Origin: Massilia sp. ST3 | GTDB taxonomy: Bacteria; Pseudomonadota; Gammaproteobacteria; Burkholderiales; Burkholderiaceae_D | Length of the DNA: 45,766 bases | Direction: 5' to 3' | Assembly (NCBI RefSeq): GCF_018119405.1 | Contig: NZ_JAGPWC010000038.1 | Span: 1-45,766, forward strand | Shown: positions 45,560 to 45,766 of the stretch, piece after piece | Layout of the letters: each line of letters opens with the position of its first letter | Position numbering within the stretch: the first letter of the stretch is position 1 | Made by a program: the position numbers and the translations under genes | The notes under the pieces: generated by a model | The model's input: the letters and a program-made list of their open reading frames with translations, nothing else | Told to the model about the DNA's origin: nothing | Databases searched by the model: none

Positions 45560-45766
<207 letters not shown>

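Overview
The window looks like one whole contig from a high-GC Betaproteobacterium. The gene content (GTP-type PEP carboxykinase, three large TonB-dependent receptors, a PEP-CTERM protein, a Gram-negative porin, several polymer-degradation loci) fits the Massilia/Telluria group of the Oxalobacteraceae. That placement is an inference from gene content and protein style, not from a marker search. Both ends (about 1-95 and 45615-45720) are runs of G and C that look like assembly or sequencing artefacts.

Layout. (1) 131-4990: a short asparaginase, an unknown protein, a D-2-hydroxyacid dehydrogenase and pckG, with an inverted REP-like pair between convergent genes and a strong terminator after pckG. 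(2) 5028-12679: a compact locus read here as cyanophycin scavenging. It has a YfcC-family carrier, an M14-type hydrolase resembling CphZ/AotO, a divergent RpiR-type regulator, a TonB-dependent receptor and a secreted cyanophycinase. (3) 12686-17995: uvrA and ssb, divergent, with a LexA-like box between them; then an unknown protein, a decayed anti-sigma-factor remnant and a VOC protein. (4) 18089-22053: a translationally coupled yip1-macA-ATPase-permease efflux operon. (5) 22236-31888: a six-gene operon with gluconokinase, TonB receptor, GntP permease, a two-beta-helix protein fused to an SMP-30/gluconolactonase-like propeller, an alpha/beta hydrolase and a ThuA-like protein. (6) 32201-34625: a glycolipid-binding-domain protein, a porin and a PEP-CTERM protein. 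(7) 34814-45559: a cello-oligosaccharide type operon with TonB receptor, GH1 beta-glucosidase, glucokinase, MFS permease, GH9 glucanase and Gfo/Idh/MocA oxidoreductase, divergent from a LacI-family regulator.

How the parts may work together. Regions 2, 5 and 7 share one logic: a secreted hydrolase, an outer-membrane TonB receptor, an inner-membrane carrier, cytoplasmic enzymes and a local regulator or operators. Region 7 would take beta-glucan fragments to glucose-6-phosphate. Region 5 would take an aldonate-type product to 6-phosphogluconate. LacI-type palindromes with a TAGCGCTA core occur upstream of both, suggesting shared control.

The most unusual points are the TonB-linked cyanophycin locus, the beta-helix/propeller fusion inside a gluconate operon, and an in-frame fusion of the GH9 enzyme to a UPF0303/HbpS-like heme-degrading domain.
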